Of a stretch of DNA of 64,000 nt, positions 12,901-24,100 are shown one piece after another (the stretch's first letter is position 1; every line of letters starts with the position of its first letter). The DNA is from Coturnix japonica (Eukaryota; Chordata; Aves; Galliformes; Phasianidae), in assembly GCF_001577835.2 (NCBI RefSeq), contig NC_029518.1:36409830-36473829 (forward strand), given 5' to 3'. The notes under the pieces were generated by a model. It was not told the DNA's origin, did no database searches, and saw only the letters and a program-made list of their open reading frames with translations. A program made the translations under genes and the position numbers.

Positions 12901-13949
12901 TATCATACCTTTCTGCCACAGGAACCACAAAGCCAGGCAGGAGCCTCGATGCTTCACACACCTCTTACAAACCCCACTGCAGGGATTCTGGCAGGCCTGC
13001 CGCCCTTCTCCACCAGACAGGGGACCATCAGAAGCTCTAACATCTACATATTTTCGGTCATCTACTCTTTCCACACCCTTGTTTTTCTTGGCAGGTAACA
13101 TGGGAAAGACTCTGCTTATTTATTTATTTATTTACTTTAAGGCGTCAAAAATACCAACAGCTGGAATGTCTTCAACGTTTTATTTTTAGCACAGCCTGAA
13201 ATTAGGAGCAGTGAGGAAGAGGTTTAACACAAGGGGGAACATTCCGTGCGGTCCATGCTCAGCGAGGGGCTGTGCACGGCCTTCAGCACTGCAGAACCTC
13301 ACTCAGCCTCTGCTTTAGGAATCTCCCACCCACACCTCGGTACTCTGCCTTTCCTGTTGTTACGGTTTGACCGAACGCAGTACGACATCCCGCCCTCCAT
13401 CCATCAGTCCCTCGGCTGCCAGGGACCACTAGTGCCCGTTCCTCCGCACAACCGAGACACCACCGAGCCCCGTTTGCCGACCGAATGTCCCACCCGCCCG
13501 TCCCGCAGGCCCCGCCATGGCGGACCCCCCTCACGGAACCGTCGTGCCGCGCCCACCGAGCGCTGTCTGGCGGCCGGGCGGGGTGCGGCTCGGCTCGGTA
13601 CCTCGTCTCCGAATCGCACCACCTTCTGGCCCGTGTTGAGGCGCAGGCTGGGGTAGGAGCTGGGCGCCGCGGCCGGCCGGGCGGTGCCGCGGTGCGCGGC
13701 GTAGCGGGCCTGGACGTGCGGCTCCACCAGGCACTTGTCGATGATCTCGTCCTGCTGGCGGGGCGGCAGCCGCTCCCACTCGGGCCCGTAACGCTCGCGG
13801 ATCCGCTCCTTCTCCGCCATGATCTTGCGCGCCATGGGGCTCAGCGAGGAGAAGTAGCTGAACCGCTTGCGCTCCCGCTCGTCCAGCGGCCGGTTGCCGT
13901 TCATCACCGCCGTGCGGGAAGCGGCGATCGCCGCCGCCATCGAGGCCAT
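380..13949 (-). CDS. C1orf198: C1orf198 homologue, coding exons 1-3 (3' end outside window)
   Basis: Uncharacterised vertebrate protein (DUF4706 family, from memory); no biochemical role is established. Three coding exons run right to left: 13949-13602, 8419-8369 and 928-380, all joined in phase 0 at GT/AG sites, giving 316 residues. The start is the conserved [12 protein letters not shown] with a strong context (gccATGG); the frame stays open upstream to another Met at 14063, but the human protein starts at MASM. Conserved blocks are [15 protein letters not shown] (residues 30-44), [10 protein letters not shown] (54-63), VVRFGDE at the end of exon 1, [17 protein letters not shown] in exon 2, and [10 protein letters not shown] plus [18 protein letters not shown] in exon 3. 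Human is 327 aa and ends with about 18 residues after this point (NVVLKTGFDFLDNW), which I do not find in bases 1-379, so the last exon lies left of the window. Identity is very likely; function unknown. Confidence 0.95.
1243..1352 (-). repeat. CR1 LINE fragment
   Basis: Antisense CR1 3' tail (atagaatcat... then aagactggaaaagaactc), old and diverged. In C1orf198 intron 2. Confidence 0.7.
4672..4862 (+). repeat. CR1 LINE 3' end
   Basis: 5'-truncated CR1 with CACTGGAACAGGCTGCCC, a coding remnant of the ORF2 C terminus, then the 3' UTR and an ATTCTGTG octamer tail. Nearly identical to 10944-11129, so the two belong to one subfamily. Confidence 0.92.
5055..5163 (+). repeat. CR1 LINE 3' end
   Basis: CR1 3' UTR (GGACTTGATGATCTTCAACG) with ATTCTATG tail. 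It matches the reverse complement of the tail of the copy at 18667-18900. Confidence 0.88.
8369..8419 (-). CDS. C1orf198: C1orf198 coding exon 2 (51 nt micro-exon)
   Basis: Encodes exactly 17 residues, [17 protein letters not shown], almost identical to human ([17 protein letters not shown]). The acceptor is tttcag|GATATA and the donor AAG|gtaaat, phase 0 at both ends. It was found from the protein match and splice sites because it is too short to stand out as an ORF. Confidence 0.95.
10944..11129 (+). repeat. CR1 LINE 3' end
   Basis: Same subfamily and almost same 5' truncation point as 4672-4862 (starts CACTGGAACAGGCTGCTC), with octamer tail. Confidence 0.92.
11722..11792 (-). repeat. CR1 LINE internal fragment
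   Basis: Antisense internal CR1 piece (GATGCTCCAGCCCTCTGAAC) with no tail; old. Confidence 0.65.
12084..12845 (+). other. Unexplained 253-codon open reading frame
   Basis: An uninterrupted plus-strand frame from ATG to stop inside C1orf198 intron 1, antisense to that gene. The predicted product is basic, has no signal peptide or membrane segment that I can see, and no motif I recognise; Cys residues cluster around residues 140-155 ([18 protein letters not shown]). No clear initiation context, poly(A) signal or splice structure was identified. It could be a chance ORF, part of a lineage-specific antisense transcript, or remains of an unrecognised element. I do not call it a gene. Confidence 0.25.
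13602..13949 (-). CDS. C1orf198: C1orf198 coding exon 1
   Basis: 116 codons, GC-rich, inside the CpG island. It encodes residues 1-116 and ends ...VVRFGDE in phase 0 with donor GAG|gtaccg. The region after residue 80 ([20 protein letters not shown]) is Ala/Arg-rich and diverges from the human protein; both flanks are conserved. Confidence 0.94.
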
Positions 13950-14350
13950 GGCCGCCCCGCCGGCGCCGGCCCCGCGCGCACCAAACCGGCCGCGCTGTAC
14001 GGCGGAGTGGGATCCGCCTCCTATTCCCGTCCCTTCCCTTCCTCGCTCCGCTCCTGCAGACACCGCCTCCCCTCGCTCCCTATAAAAGTGGCCACCGCCC
14101 CCTCCCCGCCTCCCACACGCCCAGCGCCCGCAGCAGCCCCTCCCGGAGCCCGGCTCCGGCGCCCTCCTCGCAGCCCCTCATGGCCGGCCGAGGGGAGAGC
14201 TGCGCTCAGAGCTGTTCTGTTTCCCTCACAATCGCACTTTTTACCCCCAGCAGCTCCTCGTAGAGGAGAGGAATGAAGCCAGAATATCACCTGCCATCCG
14301 AGTGCCCACACCCCGCCGGCCTCTTCCACAACATTAGGAGTGGTTTCTGA

Positions 14351-14367
14351 CAACTACAGCTCCCGAG
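14351..14367 (+). promoter_or_regulatory. ZNF143-like (SBS) motif upstream of C1orf198
   Basis: The plus strand reads ACTACAGCTCCCGAG, fitting the ACTACAnnTCCC core of the ZNF143/Staf binding site common in CpG-island promoters. It lies about 400 bp upstream of the C1orf198 start codon. This is a motif match only. Confidence 0.5.
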
Positions 14368-14370
14368 TTT

Positions 14371-15690
14371 ATAAGCCTGAACAGGAGAGCAGCGCTAAAC
14401 CAGCATCTTAAAAAACATCCATTACCCAACTGCAGCGACCTTCTGAAAGCTGCTGCCAGCACGACGAGCTTGCAGCAAGAGCACGGTTCTCTGCAACCTC
14501 AGTTCTCTAGTACTGTAATTACAAGGCAGATCTTGTGTTGCGTTTGCCTGAAGCTAAATTGGTTTGGTCTTTTATCCTTTCTAGTTGCACAAGCCCTTAT
14601 AAGATCTTCACACTCTATTCTCAAATGTCACAAATATTAGGAGATCAATAGGTTTTAATTACTTGGTCTATTTTTTCCCCTCAACACTTTCTCTAACGTG
14701 AACAGATAAAGGGCTGGGCCTACAGTACGTTAGCAGCTCCCACTTAAGAGCTCAAATGAGATGGCTGGACCAGCTGTCTGATGACACAGAAGGGGATGGA
14801 AAACGATAATTACATTTCTCCACATCTCTAGTTCTTAAGAGGTAATTACAGCTCTCCCAGTCACCACATGCCAGTCCAGTTATATAATCCTGCTCTGTTT
14901 GTTAAACTTGTTTGAGAGCATTGTTTGACTCAAGCTCACTTTCTTAGTCACACATACTGCCCAGAGAACCACCCCTTTAGAACACATCTACACACACACG
15001 CAGGTGCAACAGGCACCATACCCACACCAGACAGTGCTCCTCCAGTGCTGTCAACCTGCTGGGATCCTTTGCCAAACACTACCACCAATGGAAAGGAAAA
15101 CTCACGTACTGTTGTGTTTCTGACATTTACTCACCGAGAAGCTAACCCTGAATACGTCATTTGTTTGGTTTTATTTCCAGATTATCTTCTCACGATCACT
15201 GCTCTTTTAAGCTGACATCTGTTCCTTCCCTGGATTACATTACATGAAGTGTCTGTGTATTTACCAATTACTTGCACATGTGTATGGCTTGAAGTTTTCC
15301 ATTCAGAAGGCAGAAGCTTTGGAAAAAGAATAAATGGAAGTTGCATCATGGGATTTTCAATGCATTTTAAAAACAGTGTTTGGTTTTTTTAAGTAAAATC
15401 TTAACCTGCAAAATATCCAGAACATAACTGAGATGGGAATTCCTTACTGCTCTTCATTTTAGCTCCTGAACAGCTGTATTCCCTGTTAGGGTATATCAGA
15501 ATACAAGAAGTTAACTGTTCTACCTGTTCTTTCTTTCCCTTTTAATTCTACTGGTCACAAAGATTTCTTTTTGCAGTGATAATTACTCAAATAAGTTCAC
15601 ATCCTCTATTAACCAGAAAAAACCATAAGTAATAACCCAGTTTGACCATATTTTCCCTTTTAAAAATAAATTAAGAAGCAATAAGTTTTG
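14371..15690. other. C1orf198-TTC13 intergenic gap
   Basis: About 1.3 kb between the C1orf198 promoter and the TTC13 stop codon. AT-rich with no recognised repeat. On the minus strand it may include TTC13 3' UTR if the poly(A) signal next to the stop is not the one used; another minus-strand AATAAA is present near 15170. Confidence 0.6.
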
Positions 15691-15694
15691 GCTT

Positions 15695-15700
15695 TTTATT
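15695..15700 (-). terminator. TTC13: Candidate TTC13 poly(A) signal
   Basis: Minus-strand AATAAA only 8 bases past the TTC13 stop codon, followed by T-rich sequence. If used, the 3' UTR would be only tens of bases long, so a more distal site is also plausible. Confidence 0.35.
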
Positions 15701-15708
15701 TGTATAAA

Positions 15709-15832
15709 TTACACCACCACAGCGGTTTTTTTTAGACAATGGGAAGAGTCTGTATTTAGTACTTCAATCATGGTTCTCAGGGTTGGAAAAGTCTCCGATA
15801 CTGATGGTAGGCTCTTGTAAGAAGGTGAAATA
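15709..15832 (-). CDS. TTC13: TTC13 exon 23 (terminal)
   Basis: Residues 803-843, [19 protein letters not shown] then [22 protein letters not shown] and TAA. Acceptor tttcag|TATTTC. It ends a few residues later than human because the frame continues past the Lys-Lys pair. Confidence 0.95.
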
Positions 15833-18092
15833 CTGAAAGAAAAAAAAAAAGGCAATTATTCATTTATTCTAAGTTAGGCATTATTTACCCGGAAGCTAAC
15901 ACGTTGGCTTACATTTCTATTCATCCACTTCAACAAATGTGAGATTTGAAGTTAAGAACGTGTTTCCAACCCTCTCAGCTGAAATTATCAGTGAGATCCC
16001 ATAGCAAACCAGATCAGGGAACTGATCCATTTTAAACTGTGGTTATTCGTAACTGAAGCTGTTTTGTAGCACAGGTTTTCCTGTCTCAATTGAGAGATGA
16101 GTGAGGAATGAGCCAGAGAGAAGAAAATGCTCAAAGCTGGCTTTGCTTGATGCTAAGAAAAATATCGGCAGAACGACCACTTAAAGAACATGAAGTAATA
16201 ACGTGAAGGTAATTAACCTGAGTAGCTAATTTGTCTGTGGTATAGAAATAATAGTGCATAAGGTAAGGAAGTCTTGAGGACTTTAAACTAGAATATTCTG
16301 CTTTAAATTCTGCCATTTTGAAAGGTCCTTTTATTTAGCGATTACTTTCATCCTATTTAGTGAGAGCAGCTCCTGATGTGAGGAGAAGGTAGAGCTGGTG
16401 GTGGTCAGCAGGCTCTCAATTTGGTTGGGATAGCATTAGCTGACTGTGCTCCAAAAGATCACAGAATCACAGAATGACCCGGGTTGGAAGGGACCTCAAG
16501 GATCATGTAGTTCCAACCCCCCTGCCTGGCAGGGCCACCAAACATACACATTTACTAGATCAGGTTGCCCAGGGCCCCGTCCAACCTGGCCTTGAACACC
16601 TCCAAGGACGGGGCATCCACAACCTCCCTGGGCAGCCTGTTCCAGGGCCTAACCACTCTCCTAGTGAAGAAACGTGGGATTTAAAAAGAGGTTGAATACA
16701 TAAATTAGGAAATTCACAGGAATAATAATAATAAAAAAAGTGGGAGCCACAAACATTTGGTATTTCTAAGACAACCAAGTCACAATATTTGCACAGACTA
16801 CTTTCAGCAAAAATCCACAACTGTTAAAGAAGCACCAACTGCGACTTGCTACACTCATTTAAAAACATCACTTCTTGATGAAGGCTGAATTTGACTGCAT
16901 TTATATGTAGAATTTCAAACCGAGAACCGCAGATGAAGCTAAATAACATTAAGCAGTATGAGATATTTAGCACTAACAGAGCTGTGGAGTTCTATAGCTT
17001 CTCATGATCACACAGTAGTACAGGAGATCTGTGATCCAACATCCCGCTCAGAGCAAGGTCAACTGCAAAGACAGTGTGAGCTGCCTGGGGCTCTATCCTG
17101 TCAGGTCTTGAAAATCTCCAAGGATGGAGACTGCACAGCCTCTCTGGGCAGCCTGCACCACTACTTGATTACCTTCAGGGTGAAAAGATTATGCTCAGTC
17201 TGAACTTTGTTTCAACCCATATATGTTCCTTTTTATCCTCCTACCAAGCACTGCTCAGCTATTATAAACCTCATAGGTATCAGAAAGCTGCTGATAGGTC
17301 AAAGCCTTCTCTTCTCTGAGCTGAACAAGATCAATTCACTGCTGCTAAGATATGTGCTCTAGTGCCTTGCCATCTTGGTGGCCCTCTACTGAATTTGCTC
17401 CAGTTAATCATTGCCTTTACTGTACTAGCAGCCCTGAAGTTGGACACAGTCCTAGGTGTGATTTAAAGTACTGAACAGAATAATTATCATCTCTCTCAGT
17501 CTATGGGCTACACTCCTTCAACACAGCCCAAGATGCTACTGGCCTTCCCTGTCTACAAACACTTACAGGACCGTTTCCACCAAGCTGCTCTCCAGCCTGT
17601 ACCACTGCATGGGATTCTTCTTTCCCAGGGACAGGGCATTGCGTTTGCCTTTGATGATGTTTATAAGGCTCCTGCTGGCCTCTTCCTGCAGCTTATCTAC
17701 ATCCTCCATATCCAGCCCTGTCCTCAAGTGCGTCAGCTGGACACCAAACTGGGAAGACATCTCCTAACCCCACAAGCAAGAACTCCATTCACTCCATTGC
17801 CTCTTCCAGGTCTGTCCCAAGACCTGTGGGGCATTTGTTACTAGGTTACATGCAAAGCCCGACTCATTAACTGCTCTTTAAATCTGACCATCCAAATTGC
17901 ATTTTACCCACCTAGTACAGTAATCCAGATCATTATAAGCTGTTGCAGCAGTTTAACCCAACAAGTGTCTAAGCAACATGCAGCAGTTTGCTCATTTGCT
18001 CACTTCCCTCTCTTCCCAGTGGGATGGAGGAGAAAAAAACCTCATGACTTAAATCTATTCACTGAGATCAAGAAAAGGAAAATAGTTATGAC

Positions 18093-18135
<43 letters not shown>

Positions 18136-21100
18136 GAATGCATATAAGAAGGAATTGCACAAGTAATTGCTCATCATCCCTTGACCAATGCTCAGATAGC
18201 CCCCAAGCAGCAGGAAAGAGTGAGATGAACTCCCATTCCCTTCAAAAATCTTTCCTGTCCTAATTCTGTTCTCTCCCAGCTCCTTAAGCCCTTTGCTGAG
18301 AATAGCCTTGGCTCTGTACAACACTGCTTATCAGAAATTAAAAACATCAGTGTTTTATCAACATTGTTTTTCTCCTACAAGCAAAACAGAGTATCATATC
18401 AAACACACTGAAGAAAACAGTTCAGTCCCAGCTGAAACTAAGACAGCTATCTTAGTACAAAAATACTGTGGGAGACAGTATCAAATACATTGCTGAAGTC
18501 AAAATAAACAACATCAATTGTGCTCTTCCCATCCACAAGCGTAGCAGTTCTATCACAGAAAGCATCAGGTTCATCGCCCTGTCTTGGAATAGGAAACAGT
18601 CTAGGAAACAGGTCCTAGGAAATAGCAGTATGGACTTTGACATATCCTGAAGTGCTCTGCTACAGGAATCATAGAATTATCCAGGTTGGAAAAGACCTTG
18701 AAGATCATCAAGTTCAACCACAGCCCAACCATAGTACCCTAACTCTAACAACCCTCTGCTAAATCATATCCCTGAGCACCACATCCAAACGGCTCTTAAA
18801 CACAACCAGGGATAGCGATTCAACAACCTCCCTGGGGAGCCTATTCCAGTACTTAACTACCCTTTCTGTAAAGAAGTGTTTCCTAACATCCAACCTAAAA
18901 AGGAAAAGACTTCATGACTGACATAGCAACCAAAGCATGGCTGACAAGCCTCTAGTTTCCCTGGATGGTCCTTCAGACCTTTTGAAGTCAGGTTTCCTTT
19001 CCTTTGGTCACCACAAACATCCTGTGATCCATACAAACTCCCAGAGATTACAGACTAAGGACTTTGGTCATTTCTCTCAGCACCATTAAAACACCTTGAC
19101 CCTGACCTGAAGGATACTAAAACTGTTTTGCTGTTGGGTTGGTTGTTTGTTTTTGTCTCTGACCCCTTTTTAAGATTTTGTTAAGGGAATAATCACTAAG
19201 GCACAAGACAAATGCAACCATCTTGAAAAATGACAAGAAATTAAAATGAATGGGCTTAAAGTTGACCTACAAAGTTCCTCTTATTTTATTTCTCTGCCCT
19301 CATCCTCCTTCTCTACCATCTGAACAAAAAGATTTACCTTTTCAGATTCATCCAGCTCCTGGCTATTTTGCTAAAAGCTTCAGATCCTGGTGCTGTCATT
19401 GCTTCAAAATCAACAAGCTGAAAATGCAATAAAATGTAAAAGATCTTAAGAAATGGGAAGAGTTTCAAGTTCTCTAGTTCCAGGAAGTTCATCCTTGAAT
19501 ATTCTTAATAGATAAATTCAACTTTAAAACATGTACCCTTCTTTTTGTGACTAAATTCACTTTACTTACTATCTCTTGACAATATATCTGTGCTATTGAG
19601 TCAGTGCCAGAAAATACTGGTTTTAGCTCTTCATTACAGCATCCAATTAAACAATAATACCAGGGTATTTCTCATTTCCACATACTGTATTCCACAAAAT
19701 ACTGTGTCATAGGAAAGGCAAATTTATTCTGGACATCCTAGATGTTCTGCATTATCTTTTCCACAGTGAGTTTTCAGACAAGTTTAACTATACGTAGCCA
19801 AGAACTATAGGAAACTTCATATTTACAGCTAATAATATGTTTTCAGTAAAACAATGTTCAGAACACATTGGTTCATCAATACCGAAATATTTAACTTGAA
19901 ACTTGTGGTTTAGTGAACTTTGGCTGAATTCGAAGAAGAGCTCTGAAAGAATGTTACCTCTATTGCTGGTGGGACAGGAGTGAGCTTATTAACTAATCTG
20001 CACAAACCAGCTTCTCTCTTTCACCACCAAACAATTTGGAAGTAAATACGCATACCAGGCACTAAAGCTGTCTGCAGGTTTGAGCATTCCACCACCACAA
20101 ATAACATGTAGCTGTAGCTACTGACAGATCTGCCAGGAAACAACAGGACTCCTAATAACTGGGCATCTTTGTCTTCAGAGCAGGCTGATAATGCATGAAA
20201 AGAATCTTTATTTTTAATATAAGCACTTGTAAGCTGGAAAAGGCAATGCAGAACCAAAGAATTGCTTCCGTTAGAAAAGCGTGATTACTATGGGACACAG
20301 TCTGCTGCAATTTGACTAACCAGAAGCACTGCATGCATTATATCTAAGTCTTATTTGCTCTCTCAGGCTGGAAGACACCACAGTAAGCAGCTCCCTCTTC
20401 TCCAGCACACAAATGTACAACTTCAGTTCATTCTCACAGCTCCTTCCTCAAACTGACACCCATCCCCAAGGCCTTGATACTTACCTTTCCTTTAGGGATT
20501 TTTCCTGATATTTCCTTTCCACTTGCCATTAGAGCTCCCATGATCACCGAATACGCTATCACACTAAAACAAACAAATGATTAATTTTTTCACTCAGAAA
20601 ATTAAAGGCTCATTATAGACGCAAAAGTCTCTTGATTATATATTTACTACTAAAATTAGTTTACTAATAAACTTAAAACTTCTGGAAAGACATTAACAGT
20701 AGTCTTAGATGTACACAAGTTGGCATTAAATTAGAATTTCAGTTGCAGAGATCTGTGAAATCTGATAGTTTATGCCAGGGTTTCATTTGGTAATTCTAAC
20801 AGCTGCAAAAACAACCCCACTAACATAAAATAATATTTGCAGTGTGCTTTCATATAAGTTACACCAAAGTGTACCTCATCTAAAATATGTCTTTCAGTGA
20901 AGCTTTTTGAGTCAAATTAGAGCAGTACAACATAAAACAGATTAGGAACCCAAATGTTGAAACTTAAAATAACACTTTTCAATTCATGAACTAAAGGCCA
21001 TAAATACAGACTACTCATCTTTTTCAATATAAGTGCGGCCATGAATAGTTATCATCAGCAATTACAAACTAGCTTTTAAAACAGTATCAAATCAATGCCC

Positions 21101-24100
21101 ATCATAAAATGAGGCAGCATAAGATGAAGAACTATGCAGGACAGACAGCTTAACTCACAGATTTCCAATTCTTTTAGATAGTGAAAAAACTGTAGCTAAG
21201 ATACCATACACACTGACATTTTATAGAGCGTATTCAAGAAATATGATAAACGTATGGTAAAGACAGATATGATAAAGACAATCACTAACCTTGATCCTCT
21301 TGAAAGTGGCATTAAATTATAGAAGTAATAAACTAATGACAGGATCAAGTTGCACACAGCATCGGCTTCCTAAGCAAAGGCAAAAAAATCAAGATGGCTT
21401 AATATCCAGATGTTACCATATACATAAACATGCTGGAAAATCTTACAGCACTTGTTTTAAGAGTAACCATTTTAAATATGAAAAATATCAAGCTGAATTT
21501 CAATTGTATATAAAAGTATGATGCAATTATGCATTTTATATTTAGGCTACACAGTTCATCTATGCCGTGTTAAAGGATGAAAAGTGCAAAGCATAGACTC
21601 AAGTAGAGTCAGGCTCTTACTGCAACAGAAATAAATATCAATACATGAGAAAAAAGCACTAAAATTGTGTTCATGTTACTACTCATCTTGCATCCAGTCA
21701 CTATTAACTAAATCTCAGTGTGATCTTAAGCAGTGCTTATCAGTGAAATGATGACCACAAACTCACGCAAACAAAGAAAGGAGAAAAAAACATGTAGCAC
21801 TACTATAGCAGAGCACATTCTGATATCAAGAGCTTGTCTAGACTCTACAATTACTGCAGCAAAGCAGAGCAAATTTCATTAGCAGATGGAATTACGGCAA
21901 CTTCTTATATTATTTGACGTAACTAGGTTTAAACAAGCAGTCGGTTTTATTACTCAGGATCTCTGTCAGAAAGCATTAAGGCACTGACTGCTAAAAACAA
22001 GGTATAAAGACATAATGGAATTTTGTCAAGGAACTCACAGTTGTCACGAAAACAGGCTTACCCCCAGCTCTGCAGAAAGAATTAAGATTTTTCCTTTAGC
22101 TGTTAGATCCTTATAAAGCGCATCTATTTCTGCATGATAAAGCTGCGTTCTTTCTTCTGTTGTCTGAGTTTCAACTGAAAATAATATGTTTCCAACTCTA
22201 TCAAGAAGATTAAGCAGAAAAGGAGATAATTATTTTTTTCCACATATTCAGGCTAAGTAACAAATGCACAGCAGTTAAATATCACATGATCAATATTTTC
22301 CCATTTCTTTTTTCTTTAAGCAGGAGATTATGTGGATTACCTTCACTTTACTAAAGGAAACAAAAAAACCCCACTTGAATTTAAAAACACATTGTCATGC
22401 TGCAAGTATCATATATAAGACTGCAATCTAATTTAAAAGTATCTTTTCAGCTTTGGGAATGTAAAATATAGTTAACATTTAAATTCATCAAATCTGAATT
22501 GCTTTGGAATAAAAGCGTAATTACAAACTATGGGTCACAAACCATTAACATGGAACAAATTCTGCATAGAGTAAAATGCTGTATCCCTTTACTAACACCA
22601 AAATATTTTTTCTGAAACAGCAAAGACTGCATACAGGCATATGATTTAGGATGTAGGATTAAAAACCAGTAGGTGTGTTAACACTTCAAAAGAGAAGTTC
22701 AGAATCCGTGCCCCACATTAGAAGCACATACACTTTGCAGAAATTCCCAAGCACAGAATTTAAAAGCCCATAATAAACCAGTAAACCAAAAGGTAAGAAC
22801 TTCAGTCAACTTTAGTCAAACTTTGGCACCTAGAGGGGGTTTCTGGTTTGTCATAACTAGACTCAGAGTAATACTCTTTATAAAGAGCTGGAATCCCTAA
22901 GGTTAGAAACTTGCTACTCCACTCAATGAGCAGCCCAAAGTCCCATCTGAGCTCAAACTGATAACTGCAGATACAAGATCTACAAACATCTCCAAGAATA
23001 CACAAAATTAAAAGGCCAAAATCCAAATAGGAGAAATTTTTCCATTCTCTTTTCAGCTTCCTTACAGAGTAAGGCTTATAACATAAAGGGTATTTTGTTA
23101 TGGATAAAGACCAAGACTTTCCCTCCTGGTGTTTTAAACTGAAGAGTATTGAAGACTCCATTTATATGCTGTCTGTTAGAGAATAATCCCAACAAGATGA
23201 TCTCCAGAAATAGTATCCATAACCCCTCTCTGTTAGGGAACATGACAGGAAACAGAAGCGCTGAAATAAACAAGTGGTGGCAAAAATGTCACCGGAGAAA
23301 AAACAAAAACCACTTTATACAATGGCATTTGAGAAGATTAATTGCCAATACTTCATCATTACTTAATGCATGTAAGCCCCTGAAAATAACAAACATACTT
23401 ATCTCCTGTTATTGTAATTGTGAATCCATCATATTCTTTCCCTTGATCCTTGAGGCTGGGGACTTTTGTGTTCACAGTAAACCCATCTCTTGTCTTACTA
23501 TTAAACTGCTTTCAAAAGGAAAAGAAATTTATCATAGAGTGAATGCAAAGAGACTGTCTGCTTCTATTGTTCTCAAACACCTGAAAGTGGAGCAGACGTG
23601 AAAGTGAACAAGCTGGGTGAACAGTACAAAGGGTTCATTAACAACAGTTAATGACATTAATTCATTCATTTTTTCCTTCTTAACTAATGGAAGCCCGAAG
23701 TACTGAATCAGGCATATTACCATTCAAATTTAACTATATAGCACATACAGTTGTATCATCTATGAAAAACAAATGCGTACAGTAGTTTCAATAGCTCTGA
23801 ATTTTCCCCACGTTGCATGTTGACAGCAATCATTTAGTGTAACGATGTAAAAGCTAAAGCAGAAATCTGAGAGTCTGCTTGCTATGTTTATACCAAGAAG
23901 CAGATGCATTAGCTTGAGGCATGGATTCCAGAATACAGCTCATAGTAACAACTTCTTAACTGTGATTCAATTTCAATTAGTGCTTATCCTCAACAGAAGG
24001 AAAAATGTATAAGAGCTTCAGAATTTCACAAAGCTGCATGATCTAGCTGTAATACCATAGCTGGGTTGTATAAATCATGCAAAACTCTATTTAAGTAAAG

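Larger units (their letters stand above)
8420..13601. other. C1orf198 intron 1
   Basis: 5.2 kb intron. It holds two CR1 fragments (10944-11129 and 11722-11792), a purine-rich tract at about 10829-10870, and an unexplained 253-codon plus-strand ORF at 12084-12845. The last few hundred bases rise in GC towards the CpG island. Confidence 0.8.
13400..14370 (-). promoter_or_regulatory. C1orf198: C1orf198 CpG-island promoter
   Basis: GC- and CpG-rich block covering exon 1 and its upstream side, in sharp contrast to the AT-rich surroundings. A ZNF143-like motif sits at its outer edge (14351-14367). The plus strand carries a TATAAAAG at 14081-14088, which faces away from C1orf198. No TATA box is evident for the minus-strand gene, as expected for a CpG-island promoter. 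Long open frames on both strands here are composition artefacts. Confidence 0.8.

Noticed and set aside
13485-14353. Long plus- and minus-strand ORFs (263 and 110 codons) in the C1orf198 CpG island
   Set aside because: They are antisense or upstream to exon 1, low complexity (Ala/Pro/Arg-rich) and explained by high GC with few stops.
22802-23161. 119-codon minus-strand ORF in TTC13 intron 18
   Set aside because: Not flanked by suitable splice sites that fit the human protein; the TTC13 model is complete without it.
23149-23601. 150-codon plus-strand ORF
   Set aside because: Runs antisense through TTC13 exon 18 and its intron; no recognisable protein.
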